Positions 9,484 to 17,922 of a DNA stretch of 47,036 nt are shown piece by piece. Each line of letters starts with the position of its first letter. Position 1 is the stretch's first letter. The notes under the pieces were generated by a model. The model searched no databases. It was not told the origin of the DNA and saw only the letters and a list, made by a program, of their open reading frames with translations. The DNA is from Alphaproteobacteria bacterium (GTDB lineage: Bacteria; Pseudomonadota; Alphaproteobacteria; Sphingomonadales; Sphingomonadaceae). Position numbers and translations under genes: made by a program. Where the stretch lies: positions 1 through 47,036 of the forward strand of contig JAUHYZ010000017.1 in NCBI GenBank assembly GCA_030426245.1, in the 5' to 3' direction.

Positions 9484-9978
9484 ATGGCGACGACAATCGG
9501 TTCCGATCAGGAAGCAGCGCTGACTGCATTGCTGGACCAGAAAGAAATAGAGGATCTGTTCGTTCGCTATTATCTGGGGCTTGGCGGCGACGATCCGGAC
9601 TGGTTCGGCCAATTCTTCGTCGAAGGTGCGGAACTGGATGTGAACGGCATTGTCGTTCACGGCAGAGACGGGATCGGAAAGCTCTATCGCGATGTCGCCG
9701 AAGACAAGCCGAACCTGACAGGCACGTTTCGCATGATCTTAAGCAATCTGCTGATCGACGTGGATGGCGATAAGGCGATTGCCCGCATGATGTGGACCCA
9801 GACGCTCAACGACACGATCAAGGGGCCGCCGCGCTTCATCGAACAGGGCTGGGAAGTCAATGCACTGGTCAGGCAGAATGGCAAATGGCGGATCAGCAAG
9901 CGCGTCGTTACGGCCGATTCCGGCCTTCCGGACATGATGGACGAGACATACGATCCGCGTCCTGACTACACGCTTTAG
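9484..9978 (+). CDS. SnoaL-like / NTF2-superfamily protein
   Basis: A 164-residue protein with the NTF2-like cone fold (SnoaL-like domain): N-terminal helix with KEIEDLFVRYYLGL, then FFVEGAELDVNG, GRDGIGKLYR, and a beta strand GKWRISKRVV. Such proteins act as small cyclases, isomerases, dehydratases or non-enzymatic ligand binders; no specific substrate can be named. The ATG at 9484 follows GGAAAGGACGACC, a good ribosome site. It stands alone, divergent from dihydroxyacetone kinase. Confidence 0.85.
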   Translation: MATTIGSDQEAALTALLDQKEIEDLFVRYYLGLGGDDPDWFGQFFVEGAELDVNGIVVHGRDGIGKLYRDVAEDKPNLTGTFRMILSNLLIDVDGDKAIARMMWTQTLNDTIKGPPRFIEQGWEVNALVRQNGKWRISKRVVTADSGLPDMMDETYDPRPDYTL

Positions 9979-10284
9979 GTTAATAGCAGGCGCGCCCATC
10001 GATCCGCATGGGAAGTGAACCTCGCGAAGAGGCGCAAATAACGCATTTCAGCCGTTTTTGACACGGATTGCGGAGAGTTCCCGCATTCCGGGCCAGGCGG
10101 AATCGCCCCGCGCGATGCCACCGGACGAAACAATCCTACGGCAAATCCTGCCCGGATTTCCAATTGTTGCGCCCGGCGCGTTAACATTCTTGCGGCGGAA
10201 TTTCTCGGAATTGGACTGTTGATAACGGCGGCTTTGTTTGCCGGGGAGTCCGGCCATGATGCCCCTCACAAAGGGAGTTAGATC
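9979..10284. other. 306-bp region without a confident gene
   Basis: Between the SnoaL-like gene and the small ORF at 10285. It holds no ORF I can support. A GCCGG/CCGGC hairpin at 10240-10254 lies just upstream of the small ORF, and TTGACA at 10058-10063 has no convincing -10 partner. Confidence 0.6.
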
Positions 10285-10428
10285 ATGAGCAAACATTCAT
10301 ACCGCTCCAGCCGACCCGATAGCTGGACATTGCCCCGTCAGACGCAGCCCGACTGGCAGCGGCGCCATGTGAATGGCCCAATTCAGCCAATGGAAGAACC
10401 CAGCTTCCTGGCCAGACTCTTCAGGTAG
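10285..10428 (+). CDS. Small ORF of 47 codons, hypothetical
   Basis: ATG at 10285, preceded by AAGGGAG at an ideal distance, opens a 47-codon frame ending in TAG at 10428. The product is basic and proline-rich, has two short tryptophan-containing segments (DSWTLPRQ, PDWQRRH) and ends FLARLFR, which could be a short amphipathic tail. No membrane segment or signal peptide. I do not recognise a family. It lies about 100 bp upstream of the ars promoter on the same strand. The quality of the ribosome site is the main support for its being real. Confidence 0.45.
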   Translation: MSKHSYRSSRPDSWTLPRQTQPDWQRRHVNGPIQPMEEPSFLARLFR

Positions 10429-10529
10429 GGGCGCTCCAACACCACACAAAACCGGCATTATCGAGCGACCGGCTCGTCCTTTGATGAGGACACCGGTCGC
10501 CATCCGCCTGAAATTGCCCCGCAGGCAGC

Positions 10530-10558
10530 TTGACGGAAGCGTATGCATCCAATAATTC
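10530..10558 (+). promoter_or_regulatory. Promoter of the ars operon
   Basis: TTGACG at 10530-10535 and TAATTC at 10553-10558 with a 17-bp spacer, the best promoter match in the window. It places transcription initiation near 10565, so an arsR start at the upstream TTG (10530) is ruled out and the ATG at 10587 is favoured. Confidence 0.65.
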
Positions 10559-10571
10559 GACATTTATCGAA
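10555..10571 (+). promoter_or_regulatory. Putative ArsR operator overlapping the -10 box
   Basis: TTCGA (10556-10560), six bases, TCGAA (10567-10571): an AT-rich inverted repeat that covers the -10 hexamer and the predicted transcription start. A bound ArsR/SmtB dimer here would block the promoter and be released by arsenite. Confidence 0.55.
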
Positions 10572-10586
10572 ATATTGGAATATCGG

Positions 10587-10925
10587 ATGCAAGCGAACCG
10601 GATCATTCGTGCATTGTCCGCGCTGGCGCAGGAACATCGCCTCGCCGCCTTCCGTCTGCTTGTGCAGGCAGGAGAAGAAGGCATCGCCGCCGGCACTCTG
10701 GCGGAAAAGCTGGATGTTCCGCCCTCCTCCATGAGCTTTCATCTCGCGCAGCTTGCCAATGCAGGGCTTGTTACTCAGCGGCGCGAAAGCCGCTCGATCA
10801 TCTATTCGGCCGACTATACGGCCATGAACGAGCTGATGGGTTACCTCACGGAGAATTGCTGCGGCGGCGTGCCGTGCACAGACGATTCCGTCTGCCTCCC
10901 CGATCCCCAGAGAAAGAGTGCCTGA
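10587..10925 (+). CDS. arsR: ArsR/SmtB family arsenite-responsive repressor
   Basis: A 112-residue winged-helix repressor. The recognition helix region is PPSSMSFHLAQLANAGLV (45-62). A C-terminal thiol cluster Cys91-Cys92 in ENCCGG, with Cys97 and Cys103, matches the type of ArsR that binds As(III) through C-terminal cysteines, as in Acidithiobacillus ferrooxidans ArsR. The ATG at 10587 gives the usual family N-terminus and lies downstream of the predicted transcription start. It is the first gene of arsR-arsI-arsC-acr3; its TGA stop overlaps the arsI start. Confidence 0.93.
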   Translation: MQANRIIRALSALAQEHRLAAFRLLVQAGEEGIAAGTLAEKLDVPPSSMSFHLAQLANAGLVTQRRESRSIIYSADYTAMNELMGYLTENCCGGVPCTDDSVCLPDPQRKSA

Positions 10926-11395
10926 TGAAACGTTTCCATGTGCATGTCGGCGTGACCGACATCGAAAAGTCGATTGCTTTCTATTCCAGTCTGTTCGGCA
11001 GCGAACCCACCGTGGTGAAACCCGACTATGCCAAATGGATGCTGGACGATCCGCGTGTAAATTTTGCGATTTCCATGCGCGAACAGGCGGCCAAAGGCAT
11101 AGAACATGTCGGCCTGCAGGCCGAAGACAAGGCGGAACTGACCGAGGTCTATGGCCGGATGAAGGCCGCCGACCGGCCCGTGCTGGAGGAAGGCGCAACC
11201 ACTTGCTGCTACGCGCAGTCGGAGAAAAGCTGGATTGCCGATCCCGATGGCGTGGTGTGGGAAGCATTCCTGACCGAGGGCGAAAGCACGACTTATGGCG
11301 GCAACCCAGAACTAGCACAGCTCGCCTCCGCCAACGCAGTGTCCGATGCCTGCTGTGCACCGCGAGTGGCGCCGGTCAAACCCTCCTGCTGCTGA
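10925..11395 (+). CDS. arsI: ArsI/CadI family metalloenzyme, probable organoarsenical C-As lyase
   Basis: A 156-residue vicinal-oxygen-chelate (glyoxalase-fold) protein of the ArsI/CadI group. ArsI is a non-haem Fe(II) dioxygenase that cleaves the carbon-arsenic bond of trivalent methyl- and aromatic arsenicals. Likely iron ligands are His5 (or His7), His61 in IEHVGLQ, and Glu113 in VVWEAF; the arsenic-binding vicinal pair is Cys94-Cys95 in TTCCYAQ. The C-terminal tail adds further cysteines (CC and CC pairs). It starts at the arsR stop and precedes arsC by 7 bp. Its place in an ars operon favours ArsI over a cadmium-induced role. Confidence 0.88.
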   Translation: MKRFHVHVGVTDIEKSIAFYSSLFGSEPTVVKPDYAKWMLDDPRVNFAISMREQAAKGIEHVGLQAEDKAELTEVYGRMKAADRPVLEEGATTCCYAQSEKSWIADPDGVVWEAFLTEGESTTYGGNPELAQLASANAVSDACCAPRVAPVKPSCC

Positions 11396-11402
11396 GGCTC
11401 CA

Positions 11403-11900
11403 ATGTCCGACAAACCCTTGAACGTGCTCTTCCTGTGCACCGGCAACTCCGCGCGCTCGATCCTGGGCGAGGCTATCCTGAACCATGACGGCCAAGGCCG
11501 CTTCCGCGCCTACAGCGCTGGCAGCAATCCAACCGGAACAGTGAATTCCTGGGCGATCCACACGCTCAAGACACTGGGTTACCCGGCGGACGGCTGTCGT
11601 TCGAAAAGCTGGGACGAGTTCGCTGCAGGTCCCGAATTCGATCTGATCTTCACGGTTTGCGACAATGCCGCGGCGGAAAGCTGCCCGATCTGGCCCGGCA
11701 AGCCGATCACTGCCCATTGGGGGCTGCCCGACCCGGCGTCGATAGAAGGAAGCGACACTGTAAAGGCGGCCGCGTTCCTCGATACGTTCCGCATGCTCAA
11801 GCGACGGATCGACCTATTGCTGGCGCTCCCTCCCGCCAGCCTAAAAAGCATGTCCCTGCCTGAAAAACTTCGCCAGATTGGACGGGAGGCCGATTCATGA
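11403..11900 (+). CDS. arsC: Arsenate reductase, low-molecular-weight phosphatase type (thioredoxin-coupled)
   Basis: A 165-residue ArsC of the LMW-PTPase fold that reduces arsenate to arsenite. The P-loop is Cys12 in LCTGNSARS; the two further redox cysteines are Cys86 in FTVCDNAA and Cys94 in ESCPIWPG, the triple-cysteine relay of the thioredoxin-dependent class. It sits between arsI and acr3; its stop overlaps the acr3 start by 4 bases (ATGA), indicating translational coupling to the efflux pump for its product. Confidence 0.95.
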   Translation: MSDKPLNVLFLCTGNSARSILGEAILNHDGQGRFRAYSAGSNPTGTVNSWAIHTLKTLGYPADGCRSKSWDEFAAGPEFDLIFTVCDNAAAESCPIWPGKPITAHWGLPDPASIEGSDTVKAAAFLDTFRMLKRRIDLLLALPPASLKSMSLPEKLRQIGREADS

Positions 11901-12970
11901 TGACCACTACTGCTGTGCAAATCGACGAACGCAAAGCCGGGCTCGGTCTGTTCGAAAAATGGCTTTCCCTATGGGTAGGCGCCGCCATTCTGGGCGGCAT
12001 CGCGCTGGGCAATATGGCGCCGGGCCTCTTCTCCGCACTCGCCACTGTCGAATATGCCTCGGTCAACCTCATCGTTGCCGTGCTGATCTGGGCGATGATC
12101 TTCCCGATGATGGTCTCGGTCGATTTCTCGGCCGTGCGGCATGTGGGGGACAAGCCAAAAGGGCTGATCATCACGCTGGTGGTCAACTGGCTGATCAAGC
12201 CGTTCACCATGGCCGCGCTGGGCCTGCTGTTCTTCGAAGTCCTGTTCGCGGACCTCATCGATCCGGCTGACGCACAGCAATATATTGCCGGCCTGATCCT
12301 GCTGGGCGCAGCGCCCTGCACCGCGATGGTGTTCGTCTGGTCGCAGCTGACCAAGGGCGATCCCGCTTATACGCTGGTGCAAGTGGCGGCGAACGATCTG
12401 ATCATGATCGTCGCCTTCGCGCCCATCGTGGCCCTGCTACTGGGCGTCACGGATATTGCCGTCCCCTGGGAAACCCTGCTGCTGTCGGTCGCGCTCTATG
12501 TCGTGGTGCCGCTGGCGGCAGGCGCCTATGTCAGGAACCGCCTACTCGCTTCCCATGACGGAAATGAGGGCGCGGTTAGCGCGTTCACCGCCAGGATGAA
12601 GCCCTTGTCGATCATCGGCCTTCTGATGACGGTTCTGCTGCTGTTCGGCTTTCAGGCGGAAACGATCGTCTCCCGCCCGCTTCTGATTGCTCTGATCGCA
12701 GCGCCGATCATCGTGCAAAGCTACGGCATCTTCTTCATTGCCTACAGCGCCGCGAAAGCATGGAAAGTGCCGCATGCCGTCGCCGCTCCATGCGCGCTGA
12801 TCGGCACATCCAATTTCTTCGAGCTGGCGGTCGCCGTGGCTATCGGGCTGTTCGGCCTGGGCAGCGGCGCTGCCCTGGCAACGGTGGTCGGCGTTCTGGT
12901 GGAAGTGCCGGTAATGCTGTCGCTTGTCGCCATCGCCAACCGGACGAGAGCGCAGTTCCCGGCAAGCTAG
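11897..12970 (+). CDS. acr3: ACR3 family arsenite efflux transporter
   Basis: A 357-residue inner-membrane protein with about ten hydrophobic segments. The ACR3 signature is the conserved cysteine, Cys141, in [15 protein letters not shown] in the fourth membrane segment; the C-terminal [10 protein letters not shown] segment is also typical. It extrudes arsenite using the proton motive force and is unrelated to E. coli ArsB, although annotation pipelines often call it arsB. Last gene of the operon, 25 bp from the convergent tatC. Confidence 0.95.
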   Translation: MMTTTAVQIDERKAGLGLFEKWLSLWVGAAILGGIALGNMAPGLFSALATVEYASVNLIVAVLIWAMIFPMMVSVDFSAVRHVGDKPKGLIITLVVNWLIKPFTMAALGLLFFEVLFADLIDPADAQQYIAGLILLGAAPCTAMVFVWSQLTKGDPAYTLVQVAANDLIMIVAFAPIVALLLGVTDIAVPWETLLLSVALYVVVPLAAGAYVRNRLLASHDGNEGAVSAFTARMKPLSIIGLLMTVLLLFGFQAETIVSRPLLIALIAAPIIVQSYGIFFIAYSAAKAWKVPHAVAAPCALIGTSNFFELAVAVAIGLFGLGSGAALATVVGVLVEVPVMLSLVAIANRTRAQFPAS

Positions 12971-12995
12971 CCGTAAGTAAGGGCGAAGGCCCAGC

Positions 12996-13811
12996 CTAGG
13001 CGCCCTCGCCGCCGGCTGCGCTGCCTTCCGCCTCTTCTTCCGTAGCCTTCTGTTCGGCTTCCTTCTTCTCGCTGAACCACATCAGCAGCAGGGAGCCTTC
13101 GAACAGCAGGATGAGCGGGGAGGCCAGCAATAATTGCGAAACGACGTCCGGCGGCGTGATGAGCGCAGCAACCGCGAAGATCCCCACGATCAGATAACGG
13201 CGCGCACCCGCGAGCTGGCTCCGCGTGACGATGCCCGCTCGGTTGAGCAGCATCAGCAGCACCGGCAGCAGGAAACTGATCCCGAAGGCCAGAATGAACT
13301 GCATCACCAGGCTGAGATAATCGCCCATCGCGGGCAGCGCTTCCTGCTTGAGGCCGCCTGTCTCCCCTTCGAAGCCCAGGAACCATTCGAAAGCTGTGGG
13401 CATCACGATGAAATAGGCAAGCGATGCCCCCAGCGTGAACAGGATCGGCGTCGCAAACAGAAACGGCAGGAATGCCTTCTTTTCGCGCTGGTAAAGCCCC
13501 GGGGCAATGAATGCCCAGAGCTGATTGGCGATGATCGGAAAACTGAAGAAGAAGGCTGCAAACAGAGCCACCTTGATCTCCACGAAGAACGCTTCGTAAA
13601 GCTTGGTATAGATCAGCCTGCCTTCGCCGGCTGGAAATGCCGCGGTCAGCGGCCGCACCAGAACTCCGAAGATATCGTCGGCGAAGTAGAGACAGATCGC
13701 AAAGGCAATCGCCAAGGTGATCACGCAGCGCATCAACCGGTTGCGAAGCTCGATCAGATGATCGAGCAGGGGCGCCTGCGTTTCGTCGATATCCTTGACG
13801 TTGAAGACCAT
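12996..13811 (-). CDS. tatC: Sec-independent protein translocase TatC
   Basis: A 271-residue polytopic protein with the six hydrophobic segments of TatC and the N-terminal signature APLLDHLIELRNRLM, which recognises twin-arginine signal peptides. It forms the Tat receptor with TatB and exports folded proteins across the inner membrane. The C-terminus is extended by an acidic, alanine-rich tail of about 25 residues. It follows tatB by 13 bp and is the last gene of the minus-strand cluster. Confidence 0.96.
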   Translation of the reverse strand: MVFNVKDIDETQAPLLDHLIELRNRLMRCVITLAIAFAICLYFADDIFGVLVRPLTAAFPAGEGRLIYTKLYEAFFVEIKVALFAAFFFSFPIIANQLWAFIAPGLYQREKKAFLPFLFATPILFTLGASLAYFIVMPTAFEWFLGFEGETGGLKQEALPAMGDYLSLVMQFILAFGISFLLPVLLMLLNRAGIVTRSQLAGARRYLIVGIFAVAALITPPDVVSQLLLASPLILLFEGSLLLMWFSEKKEAEQKATEEEAEGSAAGGEGA

Positions 13812-13824
13812 GGTCAGGCTCGGA

Positions 13825-14271
13825 TCACTTTTTGGTCGGCGTGCCGTCTAACGGCAGTTGCGGCTCCTGATCGGAAGCGGTCTGCGGCTGGCCGGCATCG
13901 CTCTTGCTGCTCTTTCCGGCAGAATCGCCTGCAGCCTTCTTGCCGGCTGCTTCGGCGCCCGCTTCGGCCGAACCGGCGGCCTTCTCCGCCCCGGGCGGCG
14001 TTCCGCCTTCCGCGATCATGGCAGAGACCTCCTCTGCGGGATGCTCTTCCATGATCTTTTTGTTCTGCGCAGCCCATTTCTTCTCCATCTCCTCCATTTC
14101 CGCTTCGCGGACCATGGTCTCAAGCCCGGCACGAAAATGATTGGAAACGCGGCGCACCTTGCCGATCCAGCGCCCGGCGGTGCGCATGGCAAGCGGAATA
14201 TCCTTCGGGCCGATGACGACTATCGCCACGACCACGATGAGCAGCAGTTCGGACGCGCCGAGATCAAGCAT
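13825..14271 (-). CDS. tatB: Sec-independent protein translocase TatB
   Basis: A 148-residue protein with a single N-terminal membrane helix (LLLIVVVAIVVIGPKDIP), then an amphipathic helix and a long charged, alanine-rich cytoplasmic tail. The GPKDIP motif after the membrane helix distinguishes TatB from the GRGRIS type hinge of TatA. It partners TatC in signal-peptide binding. 19 bp after tatA. Confidence 0.94.
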   Translation of the reverse strand: MLDLGASELLLIVVVAIVVIGPKDIPLAMRTAGRWIGKVRRVSNHFRAGLETMVREAEMEEMEKKWAAQNKKIMEEHPAEEVSAMIAEGGTPPGAEKAAGSAEAGAEAAGKKAAGDSAGKSSKSDAGQPQTASDQEPQLPLDGTPTKK

Positions 14272-14290
14272 CGGTCACGGCGCCATTTGT

Positions 14291-14524
14291 TCAGCTGGAA
14301 GACTTCGAACTGTCGGGCGTCTTCGCCTCGGCAGGTTCGGCGGCTGGCTTGCTCTCGATCTGGGCAGCGGATTTTGCCGGTGCCTCTTCATCATCGTTCA
14401 GCCCTTTGCGGAAGCTCTTAACTCCCTTGCCAAAATCGCCCATCATCTCGGAAATCCGGCCGCGACCGAACAGCACCAGGACGACTAGCGCGATAATAAT
14501 AATCTGGAACGGTCCAATGTTCAC
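14291..14524 (-). CDS. tatA: Sec-independent protein translocase TatA
   Basis: A 77-residue pore-forming Tat subunit. It has the short membrane helix (FQIIIIALVVLVLFGRGRI), the FGRG hinge, and the amphipathic helix with SEMMGDFGKGVKSFRKGL, followed by a hydrophilic tail. It oligomerises on demand when the TatBC receptor holds a substrate. 32 bp downstream of scpB. Confidence 0.95.
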   Translation of the reverse strand: MNIGPFQIIIIALVVLVLFGRGRISEMMGDFGKGVKSFRKGLNDDEEAPAKSAAQIESKPAAEPAEAKTPDSSKSSS

Positions 14525-14556
14525 GTCATGTAACTCCGAAGGTTCAGTGAAGCATA

Positions 14557-15264
14557 TTAACCGGTTTCTTCGGGCTTATCCAGCGTTGCAACATCGGGCA
14601 AGTCGGCAATGTCATCCGTTGCCGCACGCGAATCGGGCTCTTGCGGGGATTCGTCCGGCTTCTGCGCCGTCAAAGATTCATAGGCATCATCGACCGGATC
14701 GAGCAAGCCTGCCGCGCGCAATTCGTCGATTCCGGGCAGATCGCGTCGGGATTTGAGCCCGAAATGATTCAGAAACTCGGGAGTCGTGGCATAGATCACC
14801 GGCCTGCCGGGCACTTCGCGGCGGCCGGCAACGCGGACCCAGCCCGCTTCCATCAAGACGTCGAGCGTGCCCCCACTGGTCTGGACGCCACGAATGGCCT
14901 CTATCTCCGCGCGGCTGACAGGCTCATGATAGGCGACGATCGCCAGCACTTCGGTGGCAGCACGGGAAAGCTTGCGCACTTGTTCGCGCTCTCTGCGCAA
15001 AAGATGCGCCAGATCGGGCGCGGTCTGGAATTGCCAGCGCCGCCCGCGTTCCACCAGATGGACCCCGCGCTTCGAATAATGCGCCTCCAGCTCGGCCAAG
15101 GCGCCGCGGACATCCGCCCCGCCCAGATGCCCCGAAATCGCTTCGGCCGTCATCGGTTCTTCGGCGGCAAACAGAGTGGCTTCCACCGCGCGGACAAGCT
15201 CGTCCGCATCGCGCTCCGTCAGTTCTGGGGCACCCGCCGCATCCGTGCTTTCGCCCTCGCTCAT
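14557..15264 (-). CDS. scpB: Segregation and condensation protein B
   Basis: A 235-residue ScpB, the tandem winged-helix kite subunit of the SMC-ScpAB condensin that organises and segregates the chromosome. Typical stretches are VEATLFAAEEPMTAEAI near the N-terminus and ATEVLAIVAYHEPVSRAEIEAIRGV (105-129, read here in part). The C-terminal 50 residues are acidic and unconserved. It starts 10 bp after scpA, as expected for partners of one complex. Confidence 0.94.
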   Translation of the reverse strand: MSEGESTDAAGAPELTERDADELVRAVEATLFAAEEPMTAEAISGHLGGADVRGALAELEAHYSKRGVHLVERGRRWQFQTAPDLAHLLRREREQVRKLSRAATEVLAIVAYHEPVSRAEIEAIRGVQTSGGTLDVLMEAGWVRVAGRREVPGRPVIYATTPEFLNHFGLKSRRDLPGIDELRAAGLLDPVDDAYESLTAQKPDESPQEPDSRAATDDIADLPDVATLDKPEETG

Positions 15265-15274
15265 GCTTCAAGCC

Positions 15275-16078
15275 TCACGATTTTGTCCGCCGCAAATGCA
15301 TCGGACCGAAAATCTCTTCCTGGCGGATTTCCGCCTTGCCGAGCCGCGCCAGTTCCAGCGCGGCCACGAAGCTGGAAGCAAGCGCGGACCGCCGCAGCCG
15401 GCTGTCCGCATTGGGCGGCAGAAACTCTTCCAGCTGCATCCAGTCCAATGTGACGCCCAGCATGGCGGACACGCGGTCCAGCGCCGATTCCAGCGTCATC
15501 ACCATCCTGTCGCGGACCATATGGACGGCAGGCTGCGTCCGCGCCTTGACCTGGCCATAGGCATGGACCAGCGAAAACCAGTCGCACTGCCAGGCATTCA
15601 CCCGGTCGACCCGCAGCCCTTCCGGCGAACCCCGCAGGAAAACGTCGCGCCCGATCCGGTCGCGCGCCATCAGGCGCGCCGCCGCCTCGCGCATCGCGCC
15701 GAGCCGCTGGAGCCGCAATTGCAGCCGCAGGGCCAGTTCTTCCGGGCTCGGATCCTCCTGCTCTTCCTTGGGCAGCAGCAGCGCCGATTTGAGGTAGGCC
15801 AACCATGCCGCCATCACCAGATAATCGGCCGCCAGCTCCAGTTTCAGGGCCTCTGCACGCTCGATATAGACGAGATACTGATCGACCAGCGCCAGGATCG
15901 AAATCCGCTTGAGATCGACCTTCTGCCGCCGCGCAAGGTCGAGCAGCAGGTCCAGCGGCCCTTCCCAGCCATCGAGCTCGACATAGAGCGCCGTGTCCTC
16001 GCCGGGCGCGGCGGCCGGGCCGCTCCATTCATCGCTATCCGTAGACGCGTCGCCCAGGATCATGCCTTCTTCCATCAT
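15275..16078 (-). CDS. scpA: Segregation and condensation protein A
   Basis: A 267-residue ScpA kleisin that bridges SMC heads and binds ScpB. The signature is ELDGWEGPLDLLLDLARRQKVDL near residue 33 (N-terminal kleisin helix region); the C-terminal winged helix ends near EEIFGPMHL. I placed the start at the ATG at 16078, which overlaps the nagZ stop (ATGA); a second ATG follows directly. The open frame runs further upstream inside nagZ but has no family similarity there. Confidence 0.93.
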   Translation of the reverse strand: MMEEGMILGDASTDSDEWSGPAAAPGEDTALYVELDGWEGPLDLLLDLARRQKVDLKRISILALVDQYLVYIERAEALKLELAADYLVMAAWLAYLKSALLLPKEEQEDPSPEELALRLQLRLQRLGAMREAAARLMARDRIGRDVFLRGSPEGLRVDRVNAWQCDWFSLVHAYGQVKARTQPAVHMVRDRMVMTLESALDRVSAMLGVTLDWMQLEEFLPPNADSRLRRSALASSFVAALELARLGKAEIRQEEIFGPMHLRRTKS

Positions 16079-17091
16079 GCCGAACCCGCCAGAGCCAGCA
16101 AGCTGTCGCGCTTGGCAATAAGCTCGCTCTGATTGCCGGCAGTTCCGCTGTCGCCTGCGGAAGTGAGCGCCCGTTCCAGCCGCAGAGCGGTCTGATCCGA
16201 CATCGATGGCAGGGAATTGGCGATTCCCTGCATGTCGTCCATCTTGGCCCAGCAATTGAGCGCGATGTCGCAGCCCGCCTCGATCGCCGCCGCGGCCCGT
16301 TCCGGCACACTGCCCGATAGCGCCTCCATATCCAGATCATCGGTCAGCAACAGCCCGGCAAAGCCGATCCGCCGCCGAATGATATCCCCGATCACGATGG
16401 GAGACAGCGTTGCCGGTCGATCCTTGTCCCATGCGGTATAGCGGATATGTGCCGTCATCCCGATCGGCGTATCCGAAAGCGCGGTGAAGGGCGCCAGATC
16501 GGTCTCCAGCTCTTCCGCGCTTGCTTCAACCACCGGCAAATCCTTGTGGCTGTCCGCCATGGCCCGCCCATGCCCCGGCATATGCTTGATGCAGCCTGCC
16601 ACGCCCGCGCGTGCCAGACCGGCCAGGATCGCCCGGCCCAGCGCGGCCACCCGCACCGGATCGGAGCCCAGCGCACGGTCCCCGATCACATCGTGAGCGC
16701 CGCTCTGACGCACGTCGAGCACCGGATGGCAATCGACGCTGATTCCGGCTTCCGCCAGATCGATGCCCAGCGCTTCGGCATTGCTGCGCGCCGCCTCGAT
16801 CGCGCTGGCCGGCGCCGTGTCATACAATCGATCAAACTTCTCACCCGGAGGGAAAGCGAGCCATTCGGGCGGCTTCATCCGCACCACCCTGCCGCCTTCC
16901 TGATCGATGCAGATAAACAGATTCTTGCGCCCGTGAATGCTGCGCAAATCATCGGTAAGTGCCCGCAACTGCTCGCGGTTTTCGATATTGCGGCCGAACA
17001 GGATATATCCCGCCGGATCGCACTCGCGAAAGAACGCCCGTTCTTCGCCGGTCAGTTCAAGGCCCGTCATGCCGAAAATGGCTGGAATCAT
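16075..17091 (-). CDS. nagZ: Beta-N-acetylhexosaminidase NagZ
   Basis: A 338-residue family 3 glycoside hydrolase. The family signature KHMPGHG (169-175) is present, with the mobile catalytic His182 in the DSHKDLP loop and the nucleophile Asp in LTDDLDMEAL. NagZ removes GlcNAc from anhydromuropeptides during cell-wall recycling in the cytoplasm. Its stop overlaps the start of scpA. The combination nagZ-scpA-scpB is a common alphaproteobacterial arrangement without obvious functional logic. Confidence 0.95.
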   Translation of the reverse strand: MIPAIFGMTGLELTGEERAFFRECDPAGYILFGRNIENREQLRALTDDLRSIHGRKNLFICIDQEGGRVVRMKPPEWLAFPPGEKFDRLYDTAPASAIEAARSNAEALGIDLAEAGISVDCHPVLDVRQSGAHDVIGDRALGSDPVRVAALGRAILAGLARAGVAGCIKHMPGHGRAMADSHKDLPVVEASAEELETDLAPFTALSDTPIGMTAHIRYTAWDKDRPATLSPIVIGDIIRRRIGFAGLLLTDDLDMEALSGSVPERAAAAIEAGCDIALNCWAKMDDMQGIANSLPSMSDQTALRLERALTSAGDSGTAGNQSELIAKRDSLLALAGSA

Positions 17092-17173
17092 GCAGGAAAG
17101 CTCGCAGCAAAGCGGCGGTTTCGCAAGGATTCGCTTTCCCGCAAATGTGGATACTAACCAAGGATACTATGCG

Positions 17174-17193
17174 TCCGGCGGATAATCGCCGGA
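17174..17193. repeat. Hairpin between the SPOR gene and nagZ
   Basis: TCCGGCG, six bases, CGCCGGA: a 7-bp perfect stem in the 118-bp gap. There is no T tract on either side, so it could be an mRNA-stabilising or processing hairpin rather than a terminator. Confidence 0.5.
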
Positions 17194-17209
17194 ATTCGAA
17201 CCCGCGCCC

Positions 17210-17920
17210 TCAGGGCTTGACCTGACAAGCCCCGCCATTGGCCTTCAGCGTCTCGCACAGGTTCGTGGCGGCATCCAGATCGCCGGTGACGGCCTGCAGG
17301 CGGAAGACCCGGCCGATATCGGCCTGCCCCTCCACCACGCGGTGCTGCACACCCTCCAGAGCTTCGAACTGCCGGACAAGAGCACTCCAGCCGCGTTCCG
17401 CGCTCGCGCGGTCGAAATAGGCGCCGACCTGCACCCCGACGCCCTGCAGCTGCGGTGCCGGAGAGGCAGGCGCTTCGGGCTCTGCCGTTCCTTCCAGATC
17501 GATGCTCGGGCGCGGCGGTTCGGCGGCGATCGTCCCTTCGCTGGTCTGCCCTTCTGCAACGGCAAAGCTGGTATCTCCGGTCCCCTCGAACGTCTTGCCG
17601 CCCGGATCTTCGGGTTTCGTCTTGTACGGCCCTTCCGGCGCTTCGATCGTATCGCCCACCGCAGTCAGCTCGGCATTATGCGTGTCACGCGTGGCCCACC
17701 AGATCCCGCCGGCAACCACTGCGATCACCAGCAGGCCGATGATGCCGAAAATCACGACACGGGCGGTATCGACGCCCTGATCTTCATAATCGTCGTCTGA
17801 TTCCAGCCATGGCAGCTGATCGTCCCCATTGTCGAATGCCAGCTCCACGGATTGCTCCGTGCCGCCGTGCTCCAGGGCATCGCCCTGTTGCTCCCCGCTG
17901 CCATACATACCGGTGCTCAT
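17210..17920 (-). CDS. SPOR domain membrane protein
   Basis: A 236-residue protein with an acidic cytoplasmic N-terminus (about 1-50), one membrane helix (about 54-75, VVIFGIIGLLVIAVVAGGIWW), a proline-rich periplasmic linker, and a C-terminal SPOR domain (about 160-236) with VQVGAYFDRASAERGW and VFRLQAVTGDLDAA. SPOR domains bind denuded peptidoglycan at the division septum, so a septal role is likely. The ATG at 17920 has GAGGAG 8 bases upstream; the TTG at 17926 would be too close. It begins 2 bp after the argS stop and is probably co-translated with it. Confidence 0.88.
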   Translation of the reverse strand: MSTGMYGSGEQQGDALEHGGTEQSVELAFDNGDDQLPWLESDDDYEDQGVDTARVVIFGIIGLLVIAVVAGGIWWATRDTHNAELTAVGDTIEAPEGPYKTKPEDPGGKTFEGTGDTSFAVAEGQTSEGTIAAEPPRPSIDLEGTAEPEAPASPAPQLQGVGVQVGAYFDRASAERGWSALVRQFEALEGVQHRVVEGQADIGRVFRLQAVTGDLDAATNLCETLKANGGACQVKP

Positions 17921-17922
17921 CG

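Noticed and set aside
17188-17208. GGTTCGAATTCC-like sequence on the minus strand, resembling a tRNA T-loop
   Set aside because: No acceptor stem, anticodon arm or CCA end can be folded around it; it is a chance match beside a hairpin.
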